DNA of 64,000 nt, taken from Thermodesulforhabdaceae bacterium (GTDB lineage Bacteria; Desulfobacterota; Syntrophobacteria; Syntrophobacterales; Thermodesulforhabdaceae). The position numbers were made by a program, and so were the translations under genes. This document shows positions 1 through 9,316 of this stretch, one piece after another (the stretch's first letter is position 1; each line of letters starts with the position of its first letter). Location: assembly GCA_037482015.1 (NCBI GenBank), contig JBBFKT010000004.1, forward strand, positions 108,443-172,442. The letters run 5' to 3'. The notes under the pieces are model-generated. The model was not told the DNA's origin and did not search any database. It saw nothing but the letters and a program-made list of their open reading frames with translations.

Positions 1-53
1 GCTCAAAGTAAGAGTGTCGATGTAGTGTTATGTTGAGCATATTTAGTCTAAGA

Positions 54-206
54 GCGTTCTAAAATTTCCCTTATGGAGTGGCGAAACATAGAAAAAGCAG
101 GAACGAAATTCGGTTTGGAAGACTTTCCCAAACTCAGGTAGCTAAAAACGACCTCAATATATGATTCACCACATAACTGTAGGGGCAACGCATGCGTCGC
201 CCCTAC
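54..206 (+). repeat. Dispersed palindrome-ended repeat, copy 1
   Basis: About 150 bp related to stretches at 47704-47867, 49722-49875 and 63795-63912. Shared blocks include the start (AAAATTTCCCTTATGG here, AAAATTTCTCTTATGGG in the last copy), a GGAAGAC block in the middle, a TGATTC block, and a terminal palindrome at 179-206 centred on GCATGC. One arm base is mismatched here (AAC against GTC). No coding potential is visible. It flanks decayed transposase sequence. Confidence 0.8.
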
Positions 207-212
207 AATTCT

Positions 213-246
213 ATTACGGAATTTTTTAGATTACGGAGTTTTTTAG
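213..246. repeat. 17-bp tandem duplication
   Basis: Two adjacent 17-bp units, 213-229 and 230-246, of the form ATTACGGARTTTTTTAG and differing at one base (R). They lie between repeat copy 1 and the transposase remnant. Nothing suggests a function; probably slippage or a trace of an insertion. Confidence 0.7.
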
Positions 247-303
247 AACACCCTCTATTTAGTCTTGGCAAGACCATTCTCGTGAAGTATCATTATTTTT
301 ACT

Positions 304-1024
304 ATGTTTGTTCGAAAAGCTAGAAAAATAAACTGAACTACAAAAACTAAATATATCTATCACCAGCTGGTTGAGGCCCACCGGACTCCCAATGGTTCCA
401 GACAAATAATCTTGCTCAATGTGGGACGCCTTGATCTGGATTCTCAGTAGTACAAGATCCTGGCTAAACGTATTGAGGGGATTCTCGAAGGAAAAGGCTG
501 TCGTGTCCTTGAAGTTTTAACAGAAATCGAAAACCTTGTTCGTCACTTTGCTTCGATACTTCGAAAGTAAAGACCTGATATAAAGAGAGTGGAATCTCGA
601 AAGTCTAAGGAGTTCTTGGGAAAAATTGGATCTTGATATGGTGTCTGTTCAGGATGTGCGCATTATGGGGACAGAAGCGTTGATAGCATACATAGGCTTT
701 TGAGCCTATTGGTATGGGAAAGATTATTCAGGATGCGGGGCCAGGAGAGAAAGACATTGCCCGAGCAAAGGTGTTGATCTCCGGTAAGCTCATACATGGA
801 GTAAACAATAGATTCATAAATGGTTTCAGTCCCGAAGTGCCCTGGAAGAGATAATCAGGATAGATGCCAGGGGCGTTTCCCTTAACAGCCTATTCCGCGC
901 CTACGATGGCCTTATTGATCGTAAAAAATTCATTGAAAGAGCTTTAACCCAAGGGGAGCTTACACTTTTGGGTATTGGCCCGATTTTGTCATTGTTTTGC
1001 GTAATTTACTGCGATTACTCTTGA
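304..1024 (+). pseudogene. Decayed IS1634-like transposase, N-terminal part
   Basis: Reading from the ATG at 304 gives MFVRKARKIN, a stop, then YHQLVEAHRTPNGSRQ and LLNVGRLDL, followed by a stop at about 448 and a further stretch to 570. This order (FVRK, then LVE.hRTPnG.RQ, then LLN.G.LDL) is the usual start of IS1634-group (IS4 superfamily) transposases. From 630 to 1024, shifted frames still give pieces such as LDMVSVQDVR and SLNSLFRAYDGL that fit the middle of the same family. Several stops and frameshifts rule out function. The catalytic segment that should follow is instead found on the opposite strand at 1062-1433. Confidence 0.65.
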
Positions 1025-1061
1025 TAAGTCATTTTGATTCGATACTACGGATTTTGGCTTA

Positions 1062-1433
1062 TTAGGTTTTTCTCACAGTTTTGAGTGATCTTCGCGAAAG
1101 TCCAAAAGTCTGGCAAATGAGTTGACTCAGACTCGGATGTGTGTCGAATGTGAATGACCTTAGACCATTGTGGTCATAATCCTGGCTTGACCGCTCAGAT
1201 GACTCAAAGTGTATTCCAGTGATTATAAATGCCTTTTCGTGTAATGCCCTTTGAATAACAAACAACACTGGAAAAAACTTACTCCATTTGGCAAGACCAT
1301 TTTCATCTATAACCAAAGCCAGTATTACTAAAGGCCGATCCCTGCGCTTTTCTTTCGATGCACTATGCTTTGTTTCAAAAGCTACAGGGTTTCCTTCAAA
1401 ATATGTGTATGTGTTGGTAAGATCAAATAACAT
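1062..1433 (-). pseudogene. IS1634-like transposase fragment, catalytic segment, inverted
   Basis: An open frame of 123 codons on the minus strand begins MLFDLTNTYTYFEGNP and continues with SKEKRRDRPLVILALVIDENG. In IS1634-group transposases, a YDLTNTYFEG motif (which carries a catalytic aspartate) followed by SKEKR.D.PLV.LALV.DE.G is diagnostic. The family N-terminus and the rest of the catalytic domain are absent, and the last 60 or so residues no longer look like the family, so this is a broken gene. It points opposite to the N-terminal remnant at 304-1024, which implies either an inversion or remains of two elements. Confidence 0.65.
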
Positions 1434-1447
1434 GATCTTTCCTCCAC

Positions 1448-1603
1448 CCCAAGTTTGTCACTTTTTATTGTGGAAATAGCCCACGTTCACTAGAAGAGAT
1501 AGAAAAACAGATCGATGCCAGGCTCTTAGGTTCTTGCTTCGACCACTTACGTGAAAATGACAAACTTGGGTTAGAACCTAACCGCTTAAATGCCCAATTT
1601 TAA
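1448..1603 (+). pseudogene. Possible transposase C-terminal scrap with 13-bp inverted repeat
   Basis: A perfect 13-bp inverted repeat, CCCAAGTTTGTCA at 1448-1460 and its complement at 1558-1570, brackets this stretch, the size and form expected of insertion-sequence ends. In the frame ending at the stop at 1601-1603, the translation contains SPRSLEEIEKQIDARLLG then a charged tail ending NRLNAQF. There is no start codon or ribosome binding site. I read it as another fragment of the decayed element region, with low certainty about family. Confidence 0.35.
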
Positions 1604-1712
1604 AACACTCTTTGAAGAGCGTGATTAAGATTTTTTTTCTGATTGCAGATTTGATTCTACTTGTGATAAGCATAGGCGGCTCAAGGGTCTGGTTTAAAAA
1701 TACAAATACGCA

Positions 1713-1766
1713 CACTCCCGAAATCCTTGGGTGTCCACGTATGAGTGGATGCAAAATGGGGGAGTG
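1713..1766 (+). promoter_or_regulatory. Nested hairpin in the rpsB leader
   Basis: CACTCCC at 1713-1719 pairs with GGGAGTG at 1760-1766, enclosing a smaller hairpin TCCAC (1734-1738) with GTGGA (1745-1749). The structure ends about 28 bases before the rpsB ATG. Leaders bound by ribosomal protein S2 are known to control rpsB-tsf in several bacteria; the assignment here rests on position and pairing only. Confidence 0.45.
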
Positions 1767-1793
1767 GAGGCAAAACCAAAGGAGGGAAGTCTG

Positions 1794-2654
1794 ATGGCAG
1801 TTGTAACAATGAAAGAGCTTTTAGAAGCCGGGGTTCATTTTGGTCACCAAACAAGGCGTTGGAATCCCAAAATGAAGCCCTACATCTTTGGGTCAAGAAA
1901 TGGAATTTACATTATTGATCTCCAGAAAACCGTAAAGCTTTTTCAGGAAGCTCACCAGTTTGTGGTTCAAGCAACTAGTTCTGGAGAAACGGTTCTTTTT
2001 GTTGGCACCAAGCCTCAAGCGGCTGACATTATTCGCGAAGAAGCTCAAAGATGTGGCATGTATTACGTAAACCATAGATGGCTTGGTGGCATGTTGACCA
2101 ATTTCAAAACTATTCGACTCCGTATCGAACGCCTTAAAGAGCTTGAGGCTATGTTTGAAGATGGTTCGGTTTCTCGTTTTCCTAAAAAGGAAGTTCTCAG
2201 ACTGGCTAGAGAACGAGATAAGCTTCAGAAGAACCTAAACGGGATCAAAGAAATGTCCCACCTTCCTGGCGTCCTGTTTGTGGTTGATACCCAGAAGGAA
2301 AGAATCGCTGTAGCCGAAGCTAATCGTCTTGGAATTCCTGTTGTGGCAATTGTTGATACCAATTGTGATCCTGATCCCATTGATTACCCTGTTCCTGGAA
2401 ACGATGATGCTATAAGGGCTGTCAGGTTGATTACGTCGCGTATCGCCGATGCTTGTATTGAGGGGCGTCAGAAATATGAGGAATCTCTCCAGGCTGAAAC
2501 CGATAAAATAGCTATGACAGAAGAGCTTACTGTTGGGACAGGTCGTGGAGAAGAAAAAGGACCTGTTGTGGAAATTATCAATCCTGTTTCTTCCAGAAGT
2601 GAAGATGTAAACCAGGATGACAGTGAATACGACAACGATCTATATGAGGATTAA
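1794..2654 (+). CDS. rpsB: 30S ribosomal protein S2
   Basis: Small-subunit ribosomal protein S2, 286 residues, with the typical opening [20 protein letters not shown] and the family segments [12 protein letters not shown] and [10 protein letters not shown]. The start at 1794 is chosen over an in-frame ATG 63 bases upstream because it follows a strong AAGGAGGGA site and matches the normal N-terminus. The C-terminal tail is acidic (ending [12 protein letters not shown]) and longer than in E. coli. It opens an operon with tsf, pyrH, frr and envelope genes, and is preceded by a hairpin leader that may mediate autoregulation. Confidence 0.97.
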   Translation: MAVVTMKELLEAGVHFGHQTRRWNPKMKPYIFGSRNGIYIIDLQKTVKLFQEAHQFVVQATSSGETVLFVGTKPQAADIIREEAQRCGMYYVNHRWLGGMLTNFKTIRLRIERLKELEAMFEDGSVSRFPKKEVLRLARERDKLQKNLNGIKEMSHLPGVLFVVDTQKERIAVAEANRLGIPVVAIVDTNCDPDPIDYPVPGNDDAIRAVRLITSRIADACIEGRQKYEESLQAETDKIAMTEELTVGTGRGEEKGPVVEIINPVSSRSEDVNQDDSEYDNDLYED

Positions 2655-2669
2655 AAAGGAGGGATAGCT

Positions 2670-3272
2670 TTGGCAACAATTACTTCGGAACAGGTCAAGG
2701 AATTAAGAGCTAGAACAAACGCCGGCATGATGGATTGTAAAAAGGCTTTGGAAGAAACCGGCGGTGATATGGAAAAAGCTATTGATCTTCTCAGGAAAAA
2801 AGGACTTGCCACCTCTATGAAGCGAGCTGGTAAAGTTGCAAAAGAGGGCGTGGTTCAGGCTTACATTCATGGAGGGGGCAGGATTGGAGTCCTTGTTGAG
2901 ATTAATTGCGAGACTGATTTTGCCGCTAGAAGTGATGCCTTCCAAGAATTTGCGAAGAACATTGCTATGCAAATTGCTGCAACCAACCCGTTGGGAATTA
3001 CCCCTGAAGACATTCCTCAGGAAATTATTGATCGAGAAAAGGCTATTTACGAATCTCAAGCAAAAGAAACGGGTAAGCCTCCTCAAGTTATAGAAAAGAT
3101 TGTGGAAGGGAAAATGAAAAAGTTTTTTGAAGAATCTGCCCTCTTAGAGCAGGATTTCATTAGAGATACTGATAAAAAGGTTAAAGATTACCTTAATGAA
3201 TTGGTTGCTCAGATAGGAGAAAAGGTTGTCATAAGAAGATTTGTTCGCTTCCAGTTGGGAGAAGATTTGTAA
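2670..3272 (+). CDS. tsf: Elongation factor Ts
   Basis: Guanine-nucleotide exchange factor for EF-Tu, 200 residues. The N-terminal UBA-like domain shows VKELRARTNAGMMDCKKAL, and the EF-Tu contact motif TDFAARS lies near residue 82. It starts with TTG at 2670 after an AAGGAGGG site. It is the short form of the protein, well below the 283 residues of E. coli, as is common in Desulfobacterota and thermophiles. It sits 15 bases after rpsB and should be cotranslated with it. Confidence 0.96.
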   Translation: MATITSEQVKELRARTNAGMMDCKKALEETGGDMEKAIDLLRKKGLATSMKRAGKVAKEGVVQAYIHGGGRIGVLVEINCETDFAARSDAFQEFAKNIAMQIAATNPLGITPEDIPQEIIDREKAIYESQAKETGKPPQVIEKIVEGKMKKFFEESALLEQDFIRDTDKKVKDYLNELVAQIGEKVVIRRFVRFQLGEDL

Positions 3273-3295
3273 AGAGCGTTAGGCTAGCAAATTTG

Positions 3296-3330
3296 TGGAG
3301 GGAATGTCCTTTTAAGGGCGTTTTCCTCCA
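3296..3330 (+). promoter_or_regulatory. Hairpin between tsf and pyrH
   Basis: TGGAGG at 3296-3301 pairs with CCTCCA at 3325-3330 around an inner CCTTTTAAGG palindrome. No run of T follows, so it is not a standard terminator. It may act as an attenuator or processing site that separates the ribosomal pair from the downstream genes. Confidence 0.4.
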
Positions 3331-3350
3331 TTGTATTGTCTTAGGGTGTT

Positions 3351-4088
3351 ATGGAAAGGATCGAAGTGGAAAGAGTTCCTATATACAAGAGAGTGCTTAT
3401 AAAGCTTAGTGGTGAAGCCCTCATGGGTGATAGGAACTACGGCATAGACCCCAACACCATTGATCGAATTGCACAAGAGATTGTCCAGGTTCATAAGCTG
3501 GGGGTCCAGATTGCTCTTGTCATTGGTGGAGGAAATATCTTCCGTGGAGTTTCCGGTGCTGCTCAAGGTATGGATCGTGCCACAGCAGATTATATAGGTA
3601 TGCTTGCTACAGTAATGAATGCTCTTGCCTTTCAGCAAGCAATAGAAAAATATGATGTTCCGACTCGAGTTCAGTCCGCTATTACTATGAGAGAAGTTGC
3701 CGAACCATACATAAGGCGTCGAGCCATTAGACATCTAGAGAAGGGACGTATTGTTATCTTTGCAGCCGGAACCGGTCTTCCCTTTTTTACAACAGACACT
3801 TCGGCAGCCCTAAGGGCTATTGAAGTTGGAGCAGAAGCCTTGTTAAAGGGCACTAAAGTTGACGGAGTTTACGATTCCGACCCCATCTTGAATTCTGATG
3901 CTAAAAGATTTACTAAACTTTCTTACGACGAAGTGCTTACTAGAAATTTGAAGGTTATGGACGGGACGGCAATTTCCCTTGCAAGAGATCGAGCTTTGAA
4001 AATTATTGTGTTCAATGTGAGAATTCCTGGTAATATTGAAAGGGTCATAGTGGGAGAAGATGTGGGAACTGTAGTAGAAGGAGGATAG
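3351..4088 (+). CDS. pyrH: Uridylate kinase (UMP kinase)
   Basis: Hexameric bacterial UMP kinase of the amino-acid-kinase fold, converting UMP to UDP with ATP; 245 residues. Visible motifs are KLSGEAL (about residues 18-24), the glycine-rich IGGGNIFRG near residue 60, and DGVYDSDP in the C-terminal half. Two starts are possible: ATG at 3351 with a weak site, or GTG at 3366, which is better placed behind GGAAAGGA; I list the longer form. It lies in the conserved rpsB-tsf-pyrH-frr order. Confidence 0.96.
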   Translation: MERIEVERVPIYKRVLIKLSGEALMGDRNYGIDPNTIDRIAQEIVQVHKLGVQIALVIGGGNIFRGVSGAAQGMDRATADYIGMLATVMNALAFQQAIEKYDVPTRVQSAITMREVAEPYIRRRAIRHLEKGRIVIFAAGTGLPFFTTDTSAALRAIEVGAEALLKGTKVDGVYDSDPILNSDAKRFTKLSYDEVLTRNLKVMDGTAISLARDRALKIIVFNVRIPGNIERVIVGEDVGTVVEGG

Positions 4089-4092
4089 ATCT

Positions 4093-4650
4093 ATGCTCAA
4101 TGAAATATTCGATGATGCGAAAGAACGAATGGATAAGACCTTAAAGACCCTTGAACAGGAATATAAGCGGCTTCGGACAGGGCGAGCTTCACCTTCGCTT
4201 CTGGAAGGGATTAAAGTTGAATATTATGGAACACCAACTCCTCTTAATCAGCTTGCCACGATTACCGTTCCGGAACCCAGAACAATAATGGTTCAGCCCT
4301 GGGATCAAAGTGTTATTAGTGATGTAGAAAGAGCGATTCTTAAGTCTGATTTGGGATTGAATCCATCGAATGATGGAAAAATCATCCGAGTTCATATACC
4401 CCCTCTTACTCAAGAACGACGTCAGGAGCTTGTAAAACACATCAAAAAAATGGCAGAAGAAGCTAAGGTGGCTGTGAGAAACATACGGCGAGATGCCAAC
4501 GAAATGCTTAAGGATCTAAAAAAGGAAAAGCAGATTTCAGAAGATGAGCAGTTTAAAGGTCAGGATCAAATTCAAAAACTTACGGACGATTACATAAAAA
4601 AAATAGATCAGCTTTTTGAGAAAAAAGAAAAAGAAATTATGGAATTTTGA
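4093..4650 (+). CDS. frr: Ribosome recycling factor
   Basis: Releases ribosomes from mRNA after termination together with EF-G. The 185-residue length is standard. Recognisable family segments are [29 protein letters not shown] and the C-terminal helix with [11 protein letters not shown]. The ATG follows the GAAGGAGG that overlaps the end of pyrH, four bases upstream, indicating translational coupling. The very end is a lysine- and glutamate-rich helix. Confidence 0.96.
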   Translation: MLNEIFDDAKERMDKTLKTLEQEYKRLRTGRASPSLLEGIKVEYYGTPTPLNQLATITVPEPRTIMVQPWDQSVISDVERAILKSDLGLNPSNDGKIIRVHIPPLTQERRQELVKHIKKMAEEAKVAVRNIRRDANEMLKDLKKEKQISEDEQFKGQDQIQKLTDDYIKKIDQLFEKKEKEIMEF

Positions 4651-4665
4651 GGGAGATTAGGATCG

Positions 4666-5412
4666 GTGGACCTTACTAATATGCCTCGTCATGTAGCCAT
4701 CATTATGGATGGCAATGGACGATGGGCTAAGAAGCGTTTGAAAAACAGAGTTTATGGACATGAGGCGGGAATAGAATCGGTTCGTCAGTCCATATCCTGT
4801 TGCTTGAAATGGGGTATTCCTTATCTTACTCTCTATGCCTTTTCAAAGGAGAATTGGGCGCGCCCTCAATCCGAAATTAATGCTTTATGGCAACTTCTTA
4901 TATCTTTTATCCATAAGGATTTGCCAAGCCTTGTAGAAAATGGAGTGCGTGTTGTTCACTGGGGCGACAAGGATGGATTGCCGACAGATGTTTGTGATGC
5001 GATCGCGATGGCAGAGCGAGAAACATCGGCTGGAACAAAACTTCAGGTTCACGTGGCATTGAATTACGGCGGAAGACACGAGATTGTTAGAGCTGCCCGG
5101 TTAATAGCCGAAGATGTTTGTCAGGGAAGACTCAAACCTGAGGATTTGACGCTAGATGTATTTGCTTCCTTTCTTTTTTCGAAAGACGTTCCCGATCCCG
5201 ATCTGGTTATAAGGACAAGTGGAGAACACCGTATTAGCAATTTCTTACTTTGGCAGATCGCCTATTCAGAAATATATGTTACCGATGTTTACTGGCCTGA
5301 TTTCAGAGAAGAAGAATTTATAAAGGCCATAGAAAGTTACCAACAACGTGAGCGCCGTTTTGGTAAAACCAGTGAACAGGTTCAGCTTGAGCGGTGCGCA
5401 TCAGTATTGTGA
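4666..5412 (+). CDS. uppS: Isoprenyl (undecaprenyl) diphosphate synthase
   Basis: cis-Prenyltransferase that builds the C55 lipid carrier for peptidoglycan and O-antigen. It has the DGNGRWAKKR active-site loop with the catalytic Asp15 and the RTSGEHRISNFLLWQ block near residues 181-195. Start is GTG at 4666 behind GGGAGATTAGG. It is 248 residues, normal for the family, and overlaps cdsA, the next step in the same envelope-lipid cluster. Confidence 0.95.
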   Translation: MDLTNMPRHVAIIMDGNGRWAKKRLKNRVYGHEAGIESVRQSISCCLKWGIPYLTLYAFSKENWARPQSEINALWQLLISFIHKDLPSLVENGVRVVHWGDKDGLPTDVCDAIAMAERETSAGTKLQVHVALNYGGRHEIVRAARLIAEDVCQGRLKPEDLTLDVFASFLFSKDVPDPDLVIRTSGEHRISNFLLWQIAYSEIYVTDVYWPDFREEEFIKAIESYQQRERRFGKTSEQVQLERCASVL

Positions 5413-6233
5413 AGCACATGAATTCCGATGTAAAAACCAGATGGATTACTGCTCTCGTCATAGCCTTTCCGGTTGTTCTTTTGCTTTCCGTTGGAACTCG
5501 CTGGATGTGGTGCATAGCTATTGTGATTGCGACTTTTCTTTCTGCAAAGGAGTTTTCCCAGCTTTTCAGAGAACATTTAAATAATAAAAGTAGTGAAGCA
5601 GTTTTACTGCTCCTGGCATCTTCATTTCCCGTTGCGGCTTTTTTCTTCAAAACCGAAGGTCTTCACCTGGTTCTTTTTCTTGCCTTCCTAGGATTGATGG
5701 CTCACTGTTTATTTCTACACCCTTCTGATCGCTTACTTCCGGTTCGTCATGCCTTCACTCTTCTTGGAGCTATCTACTCTGGTTATTTCTTGAGCTATGT
5801 TCTTTTGTTTACTCGCCCTGATAATTCGCTTGAGCGAGGTCTCCTTTTTTCTACGATTATTACAGTTGTGGCTAGTGATGCGGGGGCTTTCTTTTGCGGT
5901 AGAAAGTGGGGAAGGCATTTGCTATGTCCTGGAGTAAGCCCTAAAAAAACTGTGGAAGGGCTTATAGGAGGAACTATAGTAGGTATTTTTCTTGGAACTT
6001 TATCTGCTATAGTCATTGCCGGGCAGAACTCACCTATTAAGGCACTTTTCTTCGCTCTAACTGTGACTATAGTTGCTCCTTTTGGAGATCTTATTGAATC
6101 GATGTTCAAGCGGTATTGGGGCGTTAAAGATTCGGGGAGCTTACTACCGGGTCATGGCGGCGTTCTTGATAGGCTCGACAGCTATATTATGGCTTTTCCA
6201 GCCGCGTATTTTTACAGGTGGTTAATATGGTAA
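5394..6233 (+). CDS. cdsA: Phosphatidate cytidylyltransferase
   Basis: Integral-membrane enzyme making CDP-diacylglycerol from phosphatidate and CTP for phospholipid synthesis. It contains multiple hydrophobic spans and, near the C-terminus, the full CdsA signature SMFKRYWGVKDSG followed by PGHGGVLDRLDS. The GTG at 5394 overlaps the last 19 bases of uppS; an ATG at 5418 just after the uppS stop is an alternative start and would shorten the protein by eight residues. About 279 residues, normal length. Confidence 0.93.
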   Translation: MRISIVKHMNSDVKTRWITALVIAFPVVLLLSVGTRWMWCIAIVIATFLSAKEFSQLFREHLNNKSSEAVLLLLASSFPVAAFFFKTEGLHLVLFLAFLGLMAHCLFLHPSDRLLPVRHAFTLLGAIYSGYFLSYVLLFTRPDNSLERGLLFSTIITVVASDAGAFFCGRKWGRHLLCPGVSPKKTVEGLIGGTIVGIFLGTLSAIVIAGQNSPIKALFFALTVTIVAPFGDLIESMFKRYWGVKDSGSLLPGHGGVLDRLDSYIMAFPAAYFYRWLIW

Positions 6234-7438
6234 CATCTGATAACGAATATCCCGCAGTAAAAAATATTGTCATTTTGGGATCAACAGGATCAATAGGGCG
6301 TAACACTTTAGATGTGGTGCGCCAATTCCCAAACCGTTTCAAAGTGATTGGTTTAGCTGCTGGTGAAAATCTCTCTCTCCTTCTAAAGCAAATACAGGAG
6401 TTTAATCCATCGGTAGTTTGCGTAAAGTCTTTTCATGAAGCCAGCAAACTGAGAGATATGCTTGCAGATTTTCCCGATGATCGACATCCTGAGATTCTGT
6501 GGAGCGATAATGGCTATTGCGATATTGCATCTCTCCCCGAAGCTCATATAGTTGTCTCAGCTATTGTTGGAGCGGCTGGGCTTCTACCCACGATGTATGC
6601 TATTCGTGCTGGCAAGGATATTGCTTTAGCAAACAAGGAAACTTTGGTAATCGCCGGATCTCTGGTGACGTCGGAAGTAGATCGAACTGGTGTAAGGCTT
6701 CTTCCTGTGGATAGTGAGCATAACGCTATATTTCAGGCTATGGAAGGGCACAAAAGACTTCATGTTAGGAGAGTTCTTCTTACTGCATCGGGAGGACCTT
6801 TTCTACATTTTAGCCGCGAAGAACTGGAACATGTAACGCCTCAACAGGCTTTGAAACATCCCAAATGGTCGATGGGTAAAAAAATCACTGTCGATTCGGC
6901 AACTCTCATGAATAAAGGCTTGGAACTGATTGAAGCTCATTGGCTTTTTAGACTACCACCAGATCGTATAGACATTCATATCCACCCGGAAAGCATTGTG
7001 CATTCTATGGTTGAATACATAGATGGCTCGGTTTTGGCTCATCTTGCAGTTCCGGATATGAGAATCCCAATAGCCTATGCCTTATCCTATCCTGATCGCC
7101 TTCCAATTCAGATCCCGAGATTGAATCTTTTTGAGGTCGGGAAGCTTACCTTTTTGCCACCAGACGAAACCAGGTTCCCATGTCTTGGTCTAGCCAAGGA
7201 TGTTTGCAGGCAAAAGGGCACCTTACCGGCAGTGCTCAACGCAGCAAATGAAGTAGCGGTTGAAGCTTTTCTGGAAGGTCGTATAAGTTTTTATGGTATT
7301 CCCAAACTGATAGAACATGTCATGAATGAACATCTAAAGCTTCATGGAAATATCGAGCCTACAAGTCTAGATGCGATTTTGCAAGTAGATGCATGGGCAA
7401 GAAATGAAGCCAGATCGTATGTGGCCAGGAAGTTTTAG
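6227..7438 (+). CDS. dxr: 1-deoxy-D-xylulose-5-phosphate reductoisomerase
   Basis: Second enzyme of the MEP isoprenoid pathway, forming 2-C-methyl-D-erythritol 4-phosphate with NADPH. The nucleotide-binding LGSTGSIGRNTLDVV lies near the N-terminus, followed by ANKETLV, the metal- and substrate-binding PVDSEHNAIFQ, and MNKGLELIEAHWLF. The ATG at 6227 is favoured over a GTG three codons upstream because an AGGTGG site precedes it. It overlaps the end of cdsA and supplies isoprenoid precursors for the uppS product encoded two genes upstream. Confidence 0.96.
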   Translation: MVTSDNEYPAVKNIVILGSTGSIGRNTLDVVRQFPNRFKVIGLAAGENLSLLLKQIQEFNPSVVCVKSFHEASKLRDMLADFPDDRHPEILWSDNGYCDIASLPEAHIVVSAIVGAAGLLPTMYAIRAGKDIALANKETLVIAGSLVTSEVDRTGVRLLPVDSEHNAIFQAMEGHKRLHVRRVLLTASGGPFLHFSREELEHVTPQQALKHPKWSMGKKITVDSATLMNKGLELIEAHWLFRLPPDRIDIHIHPESIVHSMVEYIDGSVLAHLAVPDMRIPIAYALSYPDRLPIQIPRLNLFEVGKLTFLPPDETRFPCLGLAKDVCRQKGTLPAVLNAANEVAVEAFLEGRISFYGIPKLIEHVMNEHLKLHGNIEPTSLDAILQVDAWARNEARSYVARKF

Positions 7439-7490
7439 TGATATGAACGTAATAGACGTTAAAGTTACTTATTAAAAGGGGTGGTTTTAA

Positions 7491-8603
7491 ATGATGGTAA
7501 CAATTTTTTCCGCCATTGTAGTGATTGGCTTGTTAATATTGGTTCACGAACTTGGGCATTTTATTGTGGCAAAGAGGACAGGAGTTCTCGTAGAACGCTT
7601 CTCTATAGGTTTTGGGCCCGTTCTATTTGCTGTCAAGCGAGGCGAGACGGAATATTGTATTTCGGCTATTCCTTTTGGTGGTTACGTAAAGATGCTTGGG
7701 GAAGGAAATGTTGAAGAAGTCCATCCTTCCGAATATCACCGAAGCTTTGCTCACAAGCCCGTTTGGGTGCGTATGGCTATAGTAGCAGCGGGTCCCGTAG
7801 CTAACATTCTTTTAGCTTTTTTGTTTTTTTGGTGGGTTTATACAATTGCTGGTGTTCCTTACCTGCTTCCAGAAATTGGAGAAGTATCTCCTGGCTCCCC
7901 TGCCCAGCAGAGTGGAATCCAGAAGGGTGACTTGATACTTAAAGTCAACGGCAAAGACGTGAAGATCTGGAACGATGTGGCTGATAAAATTCAGTCGTGG
8001 CGTGAGGGTGAAGAGCCAATCGAGTTCATAATTCAGCGTGGTGATGAGCTTATTGCAGTAAAGGTTACACCTAGAATTCAAGAAACCAGCAATCTGTTCG
8101 GAGAAAAGGTTCTTAAACCGATGATTGGTGTGATGGCATCTGGTCGAGTTAACATTGAAAAAATAGGACCGTTCAGAGCATTAGGAAAAAGCGTGGAACA
8201 GATTGCAAATGTGACCTGGCTTTTCTTTGTGACTCTTGGAAAGCTTATTCAAGGCATATTGCCTTTTAATACCATAGGTGGTCCTATTCTTATCGCTCAA
8301 ATGGCGGGACAACAGGCTCAGGCGGGACTTTTCCCCTTTCTTAACTTTATTGCTCTCCTCAGTCTTAACCTTGCTGTTATTAACTTGCTCCCATTCCCTG
8401 CTCTGGACGGAGGTTATATAGTGTTGTTCACGATTGAAGCCTTAATCAGGCGGAGAATCCATGAGAAAGTTGTAGAACGCATTCAGAAAATCGGGTTTGC
8501 CCTGCTTATTGTGCTTATGGTAGCTGTGTTCTACAACGATATTGTAAGAATATTTCCCTGGATTCCGGGATTTTTGGGTTTTACCGGGGGACAACCTAAA
8601 TGA
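7491..8603 (+). CDS. rseP: Site-2 membrane protease RseP
   Basis: Zinc metalloprotease of the inner membrane that cleaves anti-sigma factors and signal-peptide remnants inside the bilayer. The HELGH zinc motif is at residues 19-23 of the first span; a single PDZ domain covers roughly residues 115-185; the second metal motif NLLPFPALDGG lies near residue 305. It is 370 residues with one PDZ domain, shorter than the two-PDZ E. coli form. Preceded by AAAGGGG; overlaps tsaB by four bases. Confidence 0.95.
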   Translation: MMVTIFSAIVVIGLLILVHELGHFIVAKRTGVLVERFSIGFGPVLFAVKRGETEYCISAIPFGGYVKMLGEGNVEEVHPSEYHRSFAHKPVWVRMAIVAAGPVANILLAFLFFWWVYTIAGVPYLLPEIGEVSPGSPAQQSGIQKGDLILKVNGKDVKIWNDVADKIQSWREGEEPIEFIIQRGDELIAVKVTPRIQETSNLFGEKVLKPMIGVMASGRVNIEKIGPFRALGKSVEQIANVTWLFFVTLGKLIQGILPFNTIGGPILIAQMAGQQAQAGLFPFLNFIALLSLNLAVINLLPFPALDGGYIVLFTIEALIRRRIHEKVVERIQKIGFALLIVLMVAVFYNDIVRIFPWIPGFLGFTGGQPK

Positions 8604-9304
8604 AGCTATTGGCAGTGGATACTTCCACATGGGTGGAAAGTGTGGCAGTGCTTGATAATGGCGATCTCCTCGCAGAGAAAGTGGTGTTAGTTAGGGAAAC
8701 TCATAACCGGCGGCTTCTTGAAACCATAGACAAAACAATTTCCGATGCTGGAATTTCTCTCAAAGATATTGATCTTTTTGCCGTCGGTGTTGGTCCCGGG
8801 AGTTTTACAGGTATCCGTATTGGTATAACCACGGTAAAAGCTCTGGCGTGGAGTCTAAATAAGCCTATTATTGGTATTTCTTCACTTGATGCTCTCGCGA
8901 CTCTCTTTAGTTTTGTCCAAGGTTACGTATGTCCTATGATAGATGCTCGTAAACGAGAAGTTTACTACGCCTTGTATGAAGCAGATGGATCAGGAAGACT
9001 TCGGAGGGAAAGTTTTTATAAAGTAGCAACCCCCAGGATCGTTGCACAGGAAATTACCGAAAAGGGCATAAAAAAGGTGTTTTTTTGCGGCGATGGATGG
9101 AGAATCTACAAAGATTATTTTCTCCAATTTCTGAATTGCACTATCATTGATCCACCTGGAGTTTTTAACTCCGTCAAGGCTTCTTTTATAGGGGCTTCTG
9201 CCTGGCAAAGTCTCGTATCTGGTGTTTCTCCCTCTTCTTCCTTTGAACTTGTTCCTATTTATGTCAGACCATCTGAAGCAGAATTGAAAAGAGGGACTTC
9301 ATAG
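8600..9304 (+). CDS. tsaB: tRNA threonylcarbamoyladenosine protein TsaB
   Basis: Inactive-homologue partner of TsaD in forming t6A at position 37 of ANN-decoding tRNAs. The ASKHA-type N-terminus MKLLAVDTSTWVESVAV and the block VGPGSFTGIRIG near residue 68 are clear. 234 residues. The ATG overlaps the rseP stop (ATGA), so the two are coupled. Confidence 0.93.
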   Translation: MKLLAVDTSTWVESVAVLDNGDLLAEKVVLVRETHNRRLLETIDKTISDAGISLKDIDLFAVGVGPGSFTGIRIGITTVKALAWSLNKPIIGISSLDALATLFSFVQGYVCPMIDARKREVYYALYEADGSGRLRRESFYKVATPRIVAQEITEKGIKKVFFCGDGWRIYKDYFLQFLNCTIIDPPGVFNSVKASFIGASAWQSLVSGVSPSSSFELVPIYVRPSEAELKRGTS

Positions 9305-9316
9305 GGGAAATGATAG

